Assembly (NCBI GenBank): GCA_002317325.1
Contig: DCJB01000021.1
Coordinates: forward strand, 2,083 to 17,787
Direction of reading: 5' to 3'
Source of the DNA: Bacteroidales bacterium UBA1711
Lineage (GTDB): Bacteria > Bacteroidota > Bacteroidia > Bacteroidales > P3
DNA length: 15,705 bases
The notes under the pieces are model-generated. The model was not told the DNA's origin. It worked only from the letters and a program-made list of their open reading frames with translations, and did no database searches. Positions 1 to 6,396 of this stretch are shown here, in pieces. How positions within the stretch are numbered: the stretch's first letter is position 1; every line of letters begins with the position of its first letter. Made by a program: the position numbers and the translations under genes.

Positions 1-167
1 TCACGTTTCTTATTCTTTCTGTCGCGGTAGGCGTAGGTCTGACCTTTTTCCCACTTGTTCTTGGCGACGGTCCATACGTTTTTACCTCTGCCCCAATAAC
101 CTTTGGTGCGATTGAGGATTTTCTTTCTGCGAGCTCTTGAAGCTACAGCATTGACTGATCTTGGCAT
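1..167 (-). CDS. rplT: 50S ribosomal protein L20, 3' end outside window
   Basis: Large-subunit ribosomal protein that binds 23S rRNA early in assembly; in several bacteria it also represses its own operon. The first 55 codons are present, starting from ATG at 167 on the minus strand. The product begins MPRSVNAVASRARRKKIL and continues with NRTKGYWGRGKNVW and a Lys/Arg-rich helix, which is the L20 signature. The gene is cut by the window edge. It is third in the order infC-rpmI-rplT, conserved across bacteria. The spacer upstream holds a strong hairpin (193-211). Identification is very secure. Confidence 0.97.
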   Translation of the reverse strand, partial: MPRSVNAVASRARRKKILNRTKGYWGRGKNVWTVAKNKWEKGQTYAYRDRKNKKR

Positions 168-187
168 AGTTTAATTTGTTTTCATTT

Positions 188-223
188 AAGCGGAAGCAGC
201 TGCGCTGCTTCACTTTGGCGCTT
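188..223 (-). promoter_or_regulatory. Hairpin in the rpmI-rplT spacer
   Basis: GAAGCAGC (193-200) and GCTGCTTC (204-211) form a perfect 8-bp stem with a 3-nt loop. A weaker outer stem can pair AAGCG (188-192) with CGCTT (219-223). No T-tract follows on the minus strand, so a simple terminator is unlikely. It could be an RNA processing or stability element, or part of an L20 feedback site. The structure is visible; the role is inferred. Confidence 0.5.
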
Positions 224-246
224 TAAATAATGGTTAATAACTCCTG

Positions 247-441
247 TTAGGCTAAAAGCATTCTCTTGACGCGCTTCTCGTCGTCGCGGCTCACCAGTGC
301 GGTGTGGTCGAGATTACGTTTCTGGGTGGTCTCTTTCTTAGTCAGAATGTGGCTATGAAAAGCATGCTTTCTCTTGATCTTGCCGGTGCCGGTGAAAGTG
401 AAACGCTTCTTGGCAGCGGCCTTGGTTTTCATTTTTGGCAT
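247..441 (-). CDS. rpmI: 50S ribosomal protein L35
   Basis: Small basic large-subunit ribosomal protein of 64 aa, the normal length for L35. It begins MPKMKTKAAAKKRF, followed by TGTGKIKRKHAFHSHIL and a C-terminal KRVKRMLLA; all are family hallmarks. ATG at 441 is the only sensible start. It lies 139 bp downstream of the infC stop and 79 bp upstream of the rplT start, so it is very probably co-transcribed with both. No Shine-Dalgarno motif is visible in front of it, as usual for this phylum. Confidence 0.97.
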   Translation of the reverse strand: MPKMKTKAAAKKRFTFTGTGKIKRKHAFHSHILTKKETTQKRNLDHTALVSRDDEKRVKRMLLA

Positions 442-580
442 TACTTTACTGTTTTAAAGATTAGACTGTATATTGCGATAAAATCGGCTTGTTTGTGAAG
501 GAGTGAATGGGGAGGATGCAGCGGGAATGGTGAGCAGAGCCGTTCTGCCCGGAACCGTCCCGCCCCGCAGTATCACGCCG

Positions 581-1156
581 CTATTTCTTGGGGGCGATAA
601 TCATCAGCATACGTTTGCCTTCGAGCCGTGGCATGGCTTCGGGTTTGCCATACTCCATCAGCGCTTCGGCGAATTTGAGCAGCTGGGTCTCGCCCTGTTC
701 CTTATAGACAATAGCCCGCCCGCGGAAGAAGACATCCACTTTCACCTTGTTGCCGTCCTGCAGAAAACGGATGGCGTGCTTGAGTTTGAAATCGAAGTCA
801 TGCTCATCGGTCTGGGGACTGAGACGAATCTCCTTGATGACAATCTTCGTCGAATTGGCCTTGCGTTCCTTTTCCTTCTTCTTCTGCTCATAGAGGAACT
901 TCTGATAGTCGATAATCTTACAGACCGGGGGGTTGGCTGTAGGCGAAATCAACACCAGGTCGAGACCTTGGGCGTATGCCTTAGCCAAAGCCTCCTTAGT
1001 GTTCACAATGGCCGGCTCCATGCCTTCGCCCACGATGCGGACGATGGGAGCGGTGATACGCTCGTTAATCTGATGCTCCGGTTCCCGTTTCTGAGGACCT
1101 CTTCCGCGACCCCGATTGAAGTTATTGGGGCCGCCAGGGTTGAATGGTGCTGCTAT
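581..1156 (-). CDS. infC: Translation initiation factor IF-3, likely ATA start
   Basis: IF-3 binds the 30S subunit, prevents premature 50S joining and proofreads the start codon and initiator tRNA. Both domains are present: the N-terminal domain from INERI (about residue 30) through NPPVCKIIDYQKFLYEQKKK, and the C-terminal domain from KEIRLSPQTDEHDFDFK to LEGKRMLMIIAPKK. The start is odd. Between an in-frame TAG at about 1168 and a GTG at 1033 that lies inside the conserved core, there is no ATG, GTG or TTG. ATA at 1156 sits 9 nt after AGGAG and gives 191 residues with an Arg/Gly/Asn-rich N-terminal tail, a normal length. E. coli infC uses AUU for autoregulation, so a near-cognate start fits the family. 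Gene identity is very secure; the ATA start is inferred. Confidence 0.93.
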   Translation of the reverse strand: MAAPFNPGGPNNFNRGRGRGPQKREPEHQINERITAPIVRIVGEGMEPAIVNTKEALAKAYAQGLDLVLISPTANPPVCKIIDYQKFLYEQKKKEKERKANSTKIVIKEIRLSPQTDEHDFDFKLKHAIRFLQDGNKVKVDVFFRGRAIVYKEQGETQLLKFAEALMEYGKPEAMPRLEGKRMLMIIAPKK

Positions 1157-1165
1157 AGCTTGGTT

Positions 1166-1170
1166 CTCCT
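1166..1170 (-). promoter_or_regulatory. Shine-Dalgarno-like AGGAG of infC
   Basis: AGGAG reads on the minus strand at 1170-1166 with 9 nt to the proposed ATA start at 1156. It stands out because the other genes in the window have A/T-rich upstream regions without such a motif. It is the main support for the chosen start. Confidence 0.6.
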
Positions 1171-1187
1171 ATATTTGTTATTACAAC

Positions 1188-1248
1188 TCAATCTATTGAT
1201 TGAAACACTATTATAGACCCCTCAGCGTGCAAAATGCGCACACTGAGG
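1188..1248 (-). promoter_or_regulatory. Structured 5' leader of infC mRNA (two hairpins)
   Basis: Hairpin 1 pairs CCTCAG/CTGAGG (1220-1225 with 1243-1248) and GTGC/GCAC (1227-1230 with 1238-1241), with a 7-nt loop. The position between the two blocks is C-A on the plus strand but a U-G wobble on the minus strand, so the continuous 11-bp stem belongs to the minus-strand RNA, that is, the infC transcript. Hairpin 2 pairs TCAATC (1188-1193) with GATTGA (1198-1203). Hairpin 1 begins within a few bases of the predicted transcription start. No U-tract follows it, so it looks like a leader or regulatory structure, not a terminator. Confidence 0.55.
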
Positions 1249-1252
1249 ATTT

Positions 1253-1277
1253 GCAAAGGTACGCAAATTTCTGCAAA
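1253..1277 (-). promoter_or_regulatory. Bacteroidota-type promoter of infC operon
   Basis: TACCTTTGC on the minus strand (1261-1253) matches the -7 consensus TAnnTTTG. TTTG (1277-1274) lies 12 bp upstream, closer than the usual -33 spacing of about 19 bp. Transcription would begin near 1250, giving a leader of about 94 nt. Confidence 0.6.
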
Positions 1278-1395
1278 TAACACTATTCTTGAGAAAAAAA
1301 ACTTCAAAATGGCGTCGGCGAGGGGGGGGAGCAGGTTCCTCAGACCAGAGAGAGACCAGCACCCGACAAAGATGTGGCACCGCCGCCGCCAGCGG

Positions 1396-2157
1396 TCAGC
1401 CCTTCACCTGCACGAGGAAACCCTCATCAACAAGGGGCTTCACGAGTGCCGACATCTCTTCAACCGTGAGTTTCTGCAGACCCTGTGCCGGGGTGGGGCG
1501 GTCGATGGTATAGACCATTATCTCGCGAGGTCGCAAACGCCGCACAATCTCCATCCATCCGGCAAGCACCTCTGGACGGGACGAGTCGAAATTGTACTCC
1601 TCGCTGCGGAGCATACAGGTCTGAAGAACGAAATTGCCCTCAAACCTCAAGAGCGACTCCACCACCCTTTGCACGTCATAGCCTGGGGCGGGGTGGTTTA
1701 TGCGACCGACCAGTTCGTTGGTGGGAGCGTCAATTTTCATGATAGGGTTGTCCACCTTCGCCAACGCATTGAACACCTCGGGGAGATGCACCCGAGTGGC
1801 GTTGCTCAACACCGACACCTTGGCCGAGGGAGCCAGGCGGTCCCTCAAAGCCATCGTATCGTCGATAATCTGAGGGAACTGGGGGTTGAGCGTAGGTTCT
1901 CCGTCGCCCGAAAAGGTGATAGAATCTACAGCGACGCCCTCGTTGCCGAGACGGAAGAGCATCCGTTCCAAGTCGCCTCGCACCTTCTCGGCCGAAGGGA
2001 GAAGGGTGTCCTCGCGGCCGTCCCTGTTCCAGCCACATTCGCAGTAGATGCAGTCAAAATTACAAATCTTGCCCCTTTCGGGCAGCAGGTTAATACCGAG
2101 CGAGGTGCCGAGGCGGCGGCTGTGGATGGGTCCAAAAACGGTTTCTTCTCGCAACAT
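1396..2157 (-). CDS. Radical SAM protein, COG0731-like
   Basis: A 253-aa radical SAM enzyme. The cluster motif CxxxCxxC is C32-NFD-C36-IY-C39, followed by an extra C41. An N-terminal block, ETVFGPIHSRRLGTSLGINL, and FSGDGEPTLNP (the glycine/glutamate SAM-binding segment) are typical of the COG0731 Fe-S oxidoreductases, relatives of the wyosine-synthesis TYW1 core. The substrate in Bacteroidota is unknown to me, so no specific reaction is assigned. ATG at 2157 is chosen because the conserved MLREETVFGPI block begins there; the reading frame continues upstream only through repeat-like sequence. It is 147 bp downstream of the LysE-type gene and may share its transcript. No clear promoter of its own is seen. 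Confidence 0.85.
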   Translation of the reverse strand: MLREETVFGPIHSRRLGTSLGINLLPERGKICNFDCIYCECGWNRDGREDTLLPSAEKVRGDLERMLFRLGNEGVAVDSITFSGDGEPTLNPQFPQIIDDTMALRDRLAPSAKVSVLSNATRVHLPEVFNALAKVDNPIMKIDAPTNELVGRINHPAPGYDVQRVVESLLRFEGNFVLQTCMLRSEEYNFDSSRPEVLAGWMEIVRRLRPREIMVYTIDRPTPAQGLQKLTVEEMSALVKPLVDEGFLVQVKG

Positions 2158-2167
2158 AGGATTGGGT

Positions 2168-2202
2168 GTGAGCAGTGAATGGTGAACAGTGAATTGACAA
2201 AT
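2168..2202. repeat. Short heptanucleotide repeat (5 units)
   Basis: Read on the plus strand as five 7-bp units: GTGAGCA, GTGAATG, GTGAACA, GTGAATT, GACAAAT. It lies just upstream of the radical SAM start. It shares a 15-nt stretch (2189-2203, reverse complement) with the repeat at 14143-14177 and is related to the large array at 7786-8018. Confidence 0.65.
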
Positions 2203-2304
2203 GATTGCTTGCTTCAGATTCGGTCTCTCTCTTCCAGCACGCGCATAGCCATCCAAAAGGCGAAAGCCCGAGTCCTCAGAGGGGCTTCTCCTCCTGGAGG
2301 GGAG

Positions 2305-3120
2305 TCAAAGAATGGGCGGAGGGGTGCTGTCCTCGCGCCGACCCGAATCGGCGTGCTTGGGGCCTCGGAGATGAAGAGTCAAGCTGTCGGGCTGGAAACT
2401 CCTAATCTTCCTAATCATCTCCGTTGATTGGGGCGACTGCTGCTGCTCACGCTCGCGGGCCTCGGGGTTAGTCTGATAGTTAATCATTGCTATCAAGAAA
2501 TAAGCCGCGAAGACAAACATGATGACCGCAGTCACCTTATTGATGGTGTTCAAGACCTTGGCGGTGATGATGCGGTGGAGCAGCGAGGCCAGCTTGCACT
2601 TCAGCACGTCCAGTGCGAGGGTGGTGAGCAACAAGCCGAGGAAGAAGATATAGCGCTGGGCAAGGGTGAGGTCGGTTTCGCCAGAGAGGAGTGCGATGAC
2701 CGACACCCAGTAAATCCAGATAAAGGGGTTGACGAAGTTGATGATAAATCCTTGGGCAAAAATGGTGGCCCGGCGAGGCGTGCCGCCCTTGGACTCGAAA
2801 CGGATACGCGAGCCTTCGCCGGACACATCGCTGACCTTCTTGCGGAAAGAGATAAAGCCCATCACCCCCAAGGCCAGCGAACCAATGGAGACCACCCACA
2901 CATTGTGCAGCAACTCAGTACAATCAATATTCTTGAGTACAGTGAGCATAAGGAACACAATGATGACATCACCCGCGCTCACGCCAAAAGCGAAAGGATA
3001 GGCTTTCTTAAACCCATACTGCAAACTAATCTGAATTTGCGAGAAAAAGGCAGGTCCAAACCCGAAGAGGAGCGATAAAACGATACCGCAAACAACGCCA
3101 AGAAGCAGTTCTACTACCAT
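2305..3120 (-). CDS. LysE-family transporter
   Basis: An inner-membrane protein of 271 aa with about six hydrophobic segments. It shows LysE/RhtB features: an early FGFGPAFFSQIQ helix (residues 20-31), GVSAGDVIIVFLML (46-59), and a second half with FINPF-like NFVNPFIWIYWVSV (128-141). Family members export amino acids or related small solutes; the substrate here is not predictable. Start ATG 3120 places the protein directly after the -7 element TAACTTTG; an in-frame upstream extension to 3306 would run through the promoter and is rejected. The last ~54 residues (218-271) form a charged, proline-rich, apparently disordered tail (NPEAREREQQQSPQS and on), longer than usual. The gene is divergent from the DUF4878-like lipoprotein gene. 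Confidence 0.85.
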   Translation of the reverse strand: MVVELLLGVVCGIVLSLLFGFGPAFFSQIQISLQYGFKKAYPFAFGVSAGDVIIVFLMLTVLKNIDCTELLHNVWVVSIGSLALGVMGFISFRKKVSDVSGEGSRIRFESKGGTPRRATIFAQGFIINFVNPFIWIYWVSVIALLSGETDLTLAQRYIFFLGLLLTTLALDVLKCKLASLLHRIITAKVLNTINKVTAVIMFVFAAYFLIAMINYQTNPEAREREQQQSPQSTEMIRKIRSFQPDSLTLHLRGPKHADSGRREDSTPPPIL

Positions 3121-3131
3121 AAATTGAGACT

Positions 3132-3140
3132 GCAAAGTTA
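3132..3140 (-). promoter_or_regulatory. -7 promoter element of LysE-type gene
   Basis: TAACTTTGC on the minus strand (3140-3132) matches TAnnTTTG. The start ATG is at 3120, so the transcript would have a leader of only about 5-9 nt. The -33 element is weak. Confidence 0.55.
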
Positions 3141-3192
3141 CCAAGAAAAAACGACATAGCGAAAAAAGAAGTGTCCTATCGTGGATTTTTAG

Positions 3193-3201
3193 TATCTTTG
3201 C
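3193..3201 (+). promoter_or_regulatory. -7 promoter element of DUF4878-like gene
   Basis: TATCTTTGC on the plus strand matches TAnnTTTG. Predicted start of transcription is near 3205, giving a leader of roughly 35 nt that is A-rich and lacks a Shine-Dalgarno motif. No good -33 element is visible. Confidence 0.55.
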
Positions 3202-3238
3202 AAACCGAAAGAAAAAACAAAAAGATAATATAACTACC

Positions 3239-3607
3239 ATGAAAACAAAACTCTTACTAATAGCCGTGCTGGTATGTACGATACTCTGCGGCTGCAAAAA
3301 AGGCACACCGGCCGATGCGGTTGAAGGCTTCTACAAGTACGCCAAGACAAACGAATTTGAGAAATCGCTTTCCTACACCAACGTTCCCGACAGCCTGGTG
3401 AAAGATGTCTCAGAACTGATTGGCGGCATGGAAATGGTAATTCACGAATATGAGGTGCAGGACACCAAGATGGACGAAGGCGACACCACCGCCACCGTCA
3501 AAGTGCGGCTGAAGGTCTCCAACAAATACAAACCCGAACCCGAGGAGACGAATCCCGAAATCCGCTGCTGCAAACGCGACGGCGAATGGAAGGTGCTATT
3601 CCTATAG
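3239..3607 (+). CDS. Small lipoprotein, DUF4878-like
   Basis: A 122-aa secreted lipoprotein. MKTKLLLIAVLVCTILCGC is a signal peptide with lipobox LCGC; C19 would be lipidated. The mature part begins KKGTPADAVEGFYKYAKTNEFEKSL, the pattern seen in the DUF4878/NTF2-like lipoproteins of Bacteroidota (a helix with AVEGFY, then a curved sheet ending DGEWKVLFL). The function of the family is unknown. It has its own promoter (3193-3201) and a strong terminator 16 bp downstream, so it is probably monocistronic. The family call rests on pattern memory, not a search. Confidence 0.8.
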   Translation: MKTKLLLIAVLVCTILCGCKKGTPADAVEGFYKYAKTNEFEKSLSYTNVPDSLVKDVSELIGGMEMVIHEYEVQDTKMDEGDTTATVKVRLKVSNKYKPEPEETNPEIRCCKRDGEWKVLFL

Positions 3608-3623
3608 CACCCTGAACACACCA

Positions 3624-3663
3624 AAAAAGGGCGTCCATCCCTTAGAGGATGGACGCCCTTTTT
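3624..3663. terminator. Strong intrinsic terminator after the DUF4878-like gene
   Basis: A 17-bp perfect stem pairs 3624-3640 with 3647-3663 around a CTTAGA loop. The arms begin with A5 and end with T5, so it can act in either direction. Here it ends the plus-strand lipoprotein transcript. Confidence 0.9.
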
Positions 3664-3697
3664 ATCATCAAAAGAACGAAAAGTCGGAAAAAAAGAG

Positions 3698-3706
3698 TAA
3701 CTTTGC
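3698..3706 (+). promoter_or_regulatory. -7 promoter element of the nucleotidyltransferase gene
   Basis: TAACTTTGC matches TAnnTTTG and lies about 57 bp upstream of the ATG at 3763. The leader is A/T-rich without a Shine-Dalgarno motif. No convincing -33 element. Confidence 0.55.
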
Positions 3707-3762
3707 ACCACCAAAAAAAAGACGTTAGTCAATTTATATTCCACTAATTACACCTCAAAAAC

Positions 3763-4806
3763 ATGGACACAGAGATTCAAATAATGATAGAACTGGTACG
3801 GAGTTCGCTGAACGGAGGCACTCCCGCTCTGGTGCCCGGTGACGAAGAGGGCTGGAAGAGGCTCTTCCACCTGTCACGCAAGCACGGCGTAGTGACCATA
3901 GTCAACGATGCGATAGAACGGCTGCCCGAGGAGCAGAAGCCCAAGGGGGACATAGCCCTCAGCTGGGCCCTGTCTGCCGACCGCACCCGCGAAATATACA
4001 GCCGTCAAGAAACAGTGCTGAAACACATACAGGCCAAATCGGCCGCAGCAGGGCTGCGCGTGATAGTGCTGAAAGGGCTCAGCCTGTCACGGCTCTACCC
4101 CACCCCCTCGTCGCGTGCCTGCGGCGACATCGACCTCTACTTCCCCGGGGCATACGAGGAGGGCAACCGTCTGTTTGCCGGGGGGGAGAAGCAGCTGGTG
4201 GGCAAGCACTCCGAATTTGAAGTAGAGGGGGTGACCGTTGAGAACCACCTCCACTTCCTCGACCTGCACTACCGCAGCCAGCGGCGAGCCGAAGAATACA
4301 TACGCACCGCAGCCGAAAGCAGCGGGTGCGGCAGCGAACTGCCGCCCTACGCCGGCATGATGTTCCTGCTCATGCACACAATAAGCCATATCACCGCCAC
4401 CGACAAGCTGGCACTCCGCAATGTCATAGACTGGGGGCTGTACCTCGAGAAGCACGAAGACGAGCTAAGCCCCGCAGAATGCCGAAGGCTGATGGAACAC
4501 ATCGGCATGACGGCGTCATTCGACCTGCTCACCCAATTGGCGGGAGACATCACCGGCGCCGACCTCAGCCGCTATATCGTCCGGAAAGTTCGGCAGAGAG
4601 ACTACGAGCGCATGAGGCGGCTCATACTCACCAAGAGCTACTCAGAACACGTGCCCAAAAACCTGCCCATCGCCGAAACGCTGAAGATAAAGGTCGGACG
4701 CTATAGGCAGCGCCGCTGGCTCTACCGCTATCTGCCCGCCACGACAAGTGAGCGGAGGGTGGCAACCTTCAAGCAAGTGCTGCGCATTGCCCTGCAAAAG
4801 CGATAG
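3763..4806 (+). CDS. Nucleotidyltransferase family protein, PF14907-like
   Basis: A 347-aa soluble protein of the NTP_transf_5-like type. The signature is VIVLKGLSLSRLYP (residues 100-113) followed by SSRACGDIDLYF (116-127). The pair D122/D124 would hold the metal, with K104-G105 and R118 as conserved neighbours; ENHLHFLDLHY (160-170) is the third conserved block. Family members occur alone or in peptide and polysaccharide loci (for example some lasso-peptide clusters); their acceptors are mostly unknown. It has its own promoter and terminator, so no partner is evident. The C-terminus is Arg/Lys-rich. A G7 run (4180-4186) lies within the coding region. The start follows a short A/T-rich leader with no competing ATG. 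Confidence 0.8.
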   Translation: MDTEIQIMIELVRSSLNGGTPALVPGDEEGWKRLFHLSRKHGVVTIVNDAIERLPEEQKPKGDIALSWALSADRTREIYSRQETVLKHIQAKSAAAGLRVIVLKGLSLSRLYPTPSSRACGDIDLYFPGAYEEGNRLFAGGEKQLVGKHSEFEVEGVTVENHLHFLDLHYRSQRRAEEYIRTAAESSGCGSELPPYAGMMFLLMHTISHITATDKLALRNVIDWGLYLEKHEDELSPAECRRLMEHIGMTASFDLLTQLAGDITGADLSRYIVRKVRQRDYERMRRLILTKSYSEHVPKNLPIAETLKIKVGRYRQRRWLYRYLPATTSERRVATFKQVLRIALQKR

Positions 4807-4832
4807 CACTCCTCAGCCAACCAACAGCAAAT

Positions 4833-4863
4833 AAGAAGGCGAGCCGAAACGGCTCGCCTTCTT
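4833..4863. terminator. Bidirectional terminator between convergent genes
   Basis: AAGAAGGCGAGCCG (4833-4846) pairs perfectly with CGGCTCGCCTTCTT (4850-4863) over an AAA loop. It lies between the plus-strand nucleotidyltransferase gene and the minus-strand lipoprotein gene and probably serves both. Confidence 0.88.
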
Positions 4864-4889
4864 TATCAAGTAACAAAACAAAAACAGTA

Positions 4890-5873
4890 TTACCACTCAG
4901 TGTTACGCTTCTGAAGGTGATTGACATCAGGATTGATGGTGGTCTCATAGTACTTGCTGCGCTCGATAGCGGGGGCGGAGAGGGTGTAGGTGAGTTTATG
5001 GTAGCGATTCTGAAGGGTAGTATCCTCAAGTCTGTACATAATCTCAACTCTCATGGAAGCATTGCTGCTCATCGGAGCAGTGAGGAAGCCGAAGATGAGA
5101 CCGTTGAGTCCAACAGTTACAGTCTCATTCATATTGAGGGTGATAGACTGGTGGGTTCCGTCCTTCTGAGTCATATAGGCATAAGGTTGGTCGGTGTAGG
5201 CATTGCGAATCTCGGCATTGCCCCACAACGGATAATCATTGTTCAGCGAAGTAATTACGGCCTTATAGAAAGTAATCGCTTGCTGATTGACATTGCCGGC
5301 ATCGGAGGAGTACTGGGTAGAAACGTTCATGCGAATGCACTGAACCGCAACAGTGTTCTTCAACATATAGCTCGCAATGTGACCGGAGTTCGGATTGAGG
5401 CTACCAGCTGCAGTGGCAACAGGAACGAAATAGCCACTCGGCTGGAAGTGGGTGGTGTCGTTGGAGCGGAGAGCCCTTCTAATCTGAGGGACATAGAATT
5501 CGGGAACATCAGGAACGGCTTCGCCCTCTTCCCAGTTGGTGATGGCAAACGAGGGGAAAAGCATTTTGTAGTCGGTGATTCCAGTACGGCTGGCCTTGGG
5601 GATTTGGAAAGTGGCAATGCGAGAAGTGTCGGTCTCGGGCCAACCTTCAACTTTAGCACGAATCAGGCGAGAGTTCACAATAGCGCAATCGCCATCGTTG
5701 AAATTGAACAGCGAACGGGGGGGGACCAGGTGCATGGCGTACTTAGTATCGTTCTGCACGTAGGGATAGGTCACCTGAACATCAAAGTAATCGGAATCAG
5801 TGTCCTTGGTGCAGCCCATGAAACCAAAAGCAGCAACCGACAACAAAAACAAAATGGCTTTATTCTTTTTCAT
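4890..5873 (-). CDS. Fimbrillin-like surface lipoprotein (unit 1)
   Basis: A 327-aa predicted lipoprotein. MKKNKAILFLLSVAAFGFMGC is a signal peptide with lipobox FMGC; C21 is the lipidation site, followed by TKDTDSDYFD. The remainder is rich in Thr, Asn, Ser and beta-prone stretches with no catalytic motif. Size, lipobox and C-terminus (KYYETTINPDV) resemble fimbrillin-type or related beta-sandwich lipoproteins of Bacteroidales, but I cannot assign a named family. ATG 5873 is chosen; the frame continues three codons further to a TTG. It lies 42 bp downstream of small peptide 1 and shares its promoter. A run of eight C on the coding strand (5717-5724) encodes part of V-P-P-R early in the mature domain. 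Confidence 0.75.
   Translation of the reverse strand: MKKNKAILFLLSVAAFGFMGCTKDTDSDYFDVQVTYPYVQNDTKYAMHLVPPRSLFNFNDGDCAIVNSRLIRAKVEGWPETDTSRIATFQIPKASRTGITDYKMLFPSFAITNWEEGEAVPDVPEFYVPQIRRALRSNDTTHFQPSGYFVPVATAAGSLNPNSGHIASYMLKNTVAVQCIRMNVSTQYSSDAGNVNQQAITFYKAVITSLNNDYPLWGNAEIRNAYTDQPYAYMTQKDGTHQSITLNMNETVTVGLNGLIFGFLTAPMSSNASMRVEIMYRLEDTTLQNRYHKLTYTLSAPAIERSKYYETTINPDVNHLQKRNTEW
5717..5724 (-). repeat. C8 homopolymer inside lipoprotein unit 1
   Basis: Eight consecutive C on the coding strand span GTC-CCC-CCC-CGT near residues 50-53. Gain or loss of one base would truncate the protein soon after the signal peptide. Confidence 0.9.
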
Positions 5874-5915
5874 CTTCTTCAAATTTTCTTTTTATTAATA
5901 ACTGACGGCATTCGA

Positions 5916-6068
5916 TTATTGGACACTCAACGATCCTGCATTCTGGAATTCTTCAAAAGCCCCCGTAGTATGGAAGCTTATCACAAAACCATTTTCCACG
6001 AACACATCCTTCACCTCTATTGCCGGAGAGAGGTAGGACGACTGCATTTGTTTTTTTTCTTGTTTCAT
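5916..6068 (-). CDS. Small peptide 1, paralogue of peptide 2
   Basis: A 50-aa peptide (43 aa if translation starts at the second Met, 6047). After a Lys/Gln-rich start, it reads YLSPAIEVKDVFVENGFVIS and then a variable tail, FHTTGAFEEFQNAGSLSVQ. It aligns without gaps to small peptide 2 over 20 residues with 12 identities (Y-S-P, EVK, V, VE, GF, I). That conservation, the matching location 5' of a lipoprotein gene and a promoter upstream support a real gene. There is no signal peptide or membrane segment. It resembles the short Y-x-x-P-x-x-E-V peptides common in Bacteroidales genomes, whose function is not known to me. An in-frame extension upstream to 6164 would begin before the predicted transcript start. 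Confidence 0.75.
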   Translation of the reverse strand: MKQEKKQMQSSYLSPAIEVKDVFVENGFVISFHTTGAFEEFQNAGSLSVQ

Positions 6069-6152
6069 TTCTTTGTATTGATTTATAATAACTATTTGTT
6101 TATCAAACTCTTTTGATTCTACACAGCTTAATGAGCGGTTCTTTTCTAGTTT

Positions 6153-6161
6153 GCAAAAATA
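6153..6161 (-). promoter_or_regulatory. -7 promoter element of small peptide 1 unit
   Basis: TATTTTTGC on the minus strand (6161-6153) matches TAnnTTTG. The transcript would start near 6150 and have a leader of about 80 nt before ATG 6068. An A21 tract lies about 45 bp further upstream. Confidence 0.5.
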
Positions 6162-6205
6162 CAAACAATTTCCGAATTAGAAGAAATAAAACGTAAAAAA
6201 TACAG

Positions 6206-6226
6206 AAAAAAAAAAAAAAAAAAAAA
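6206..6226. repeat. A21 homopolymer tract
   Basis: Twenty-one consecutive A on the plus strand lie between the terminator of lipoprotein unit 2 and the promoter of unit 1. The tract could vary in length by slippage and could bend DNA upstream of the promoter. The rest of the 328-bp stretch between 6069 and 6396 holds that promoter, this tract and the terminator; I see no gene in it. Confidence 0.9.
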
Positions 6227-6321
6227 TGATGAAACAGTGTCATTTTCGACATAGTGCATGACAGGAAGTACGGCTGACCTGTGGGGCAATGCTGGTGGGC
6301 CACTGCTGCCACGAAAACAGA

Positions 6322-6353
6322 AGCGGGGTCGGAAAGAGACTTCCGACCCCGCT
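6322..6353 (-). terminator. Terminator of lipoprotein unit 2
   Basis: AGCGGGGTCGGAA (6322-6334) pairs perfectly with TTCCGACCCCGCT (6341-6353) over a 6-nt loop. On the minus strand it is followed by a T-rich stretch (TTCTGTTTTC). It lies 44 bp past the lipoprotein stop. Confidence 0.85.
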
Positions 6354-6396
6354 GGGAAATGTCGAATCGCAAAAGAATTCGACACGTCAAGCACAA

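Noticed and set aside
503..1216. A 237-codon plus-strand frame over infC
   Set aside because: Antisense shadow of infC and its leader.
3121..3306. Upstream extension of the LysE-type frame
   Set aside because: It would cover the promoter element and the start of the divergent gene.
4917..6116. A 399-codon plus-strand frame opposite lipoprotein unit 1
   Set aside because: It runs through a real lipoprotein gene, the small peptide and the gap between them on the other strand; no recognisable domain.
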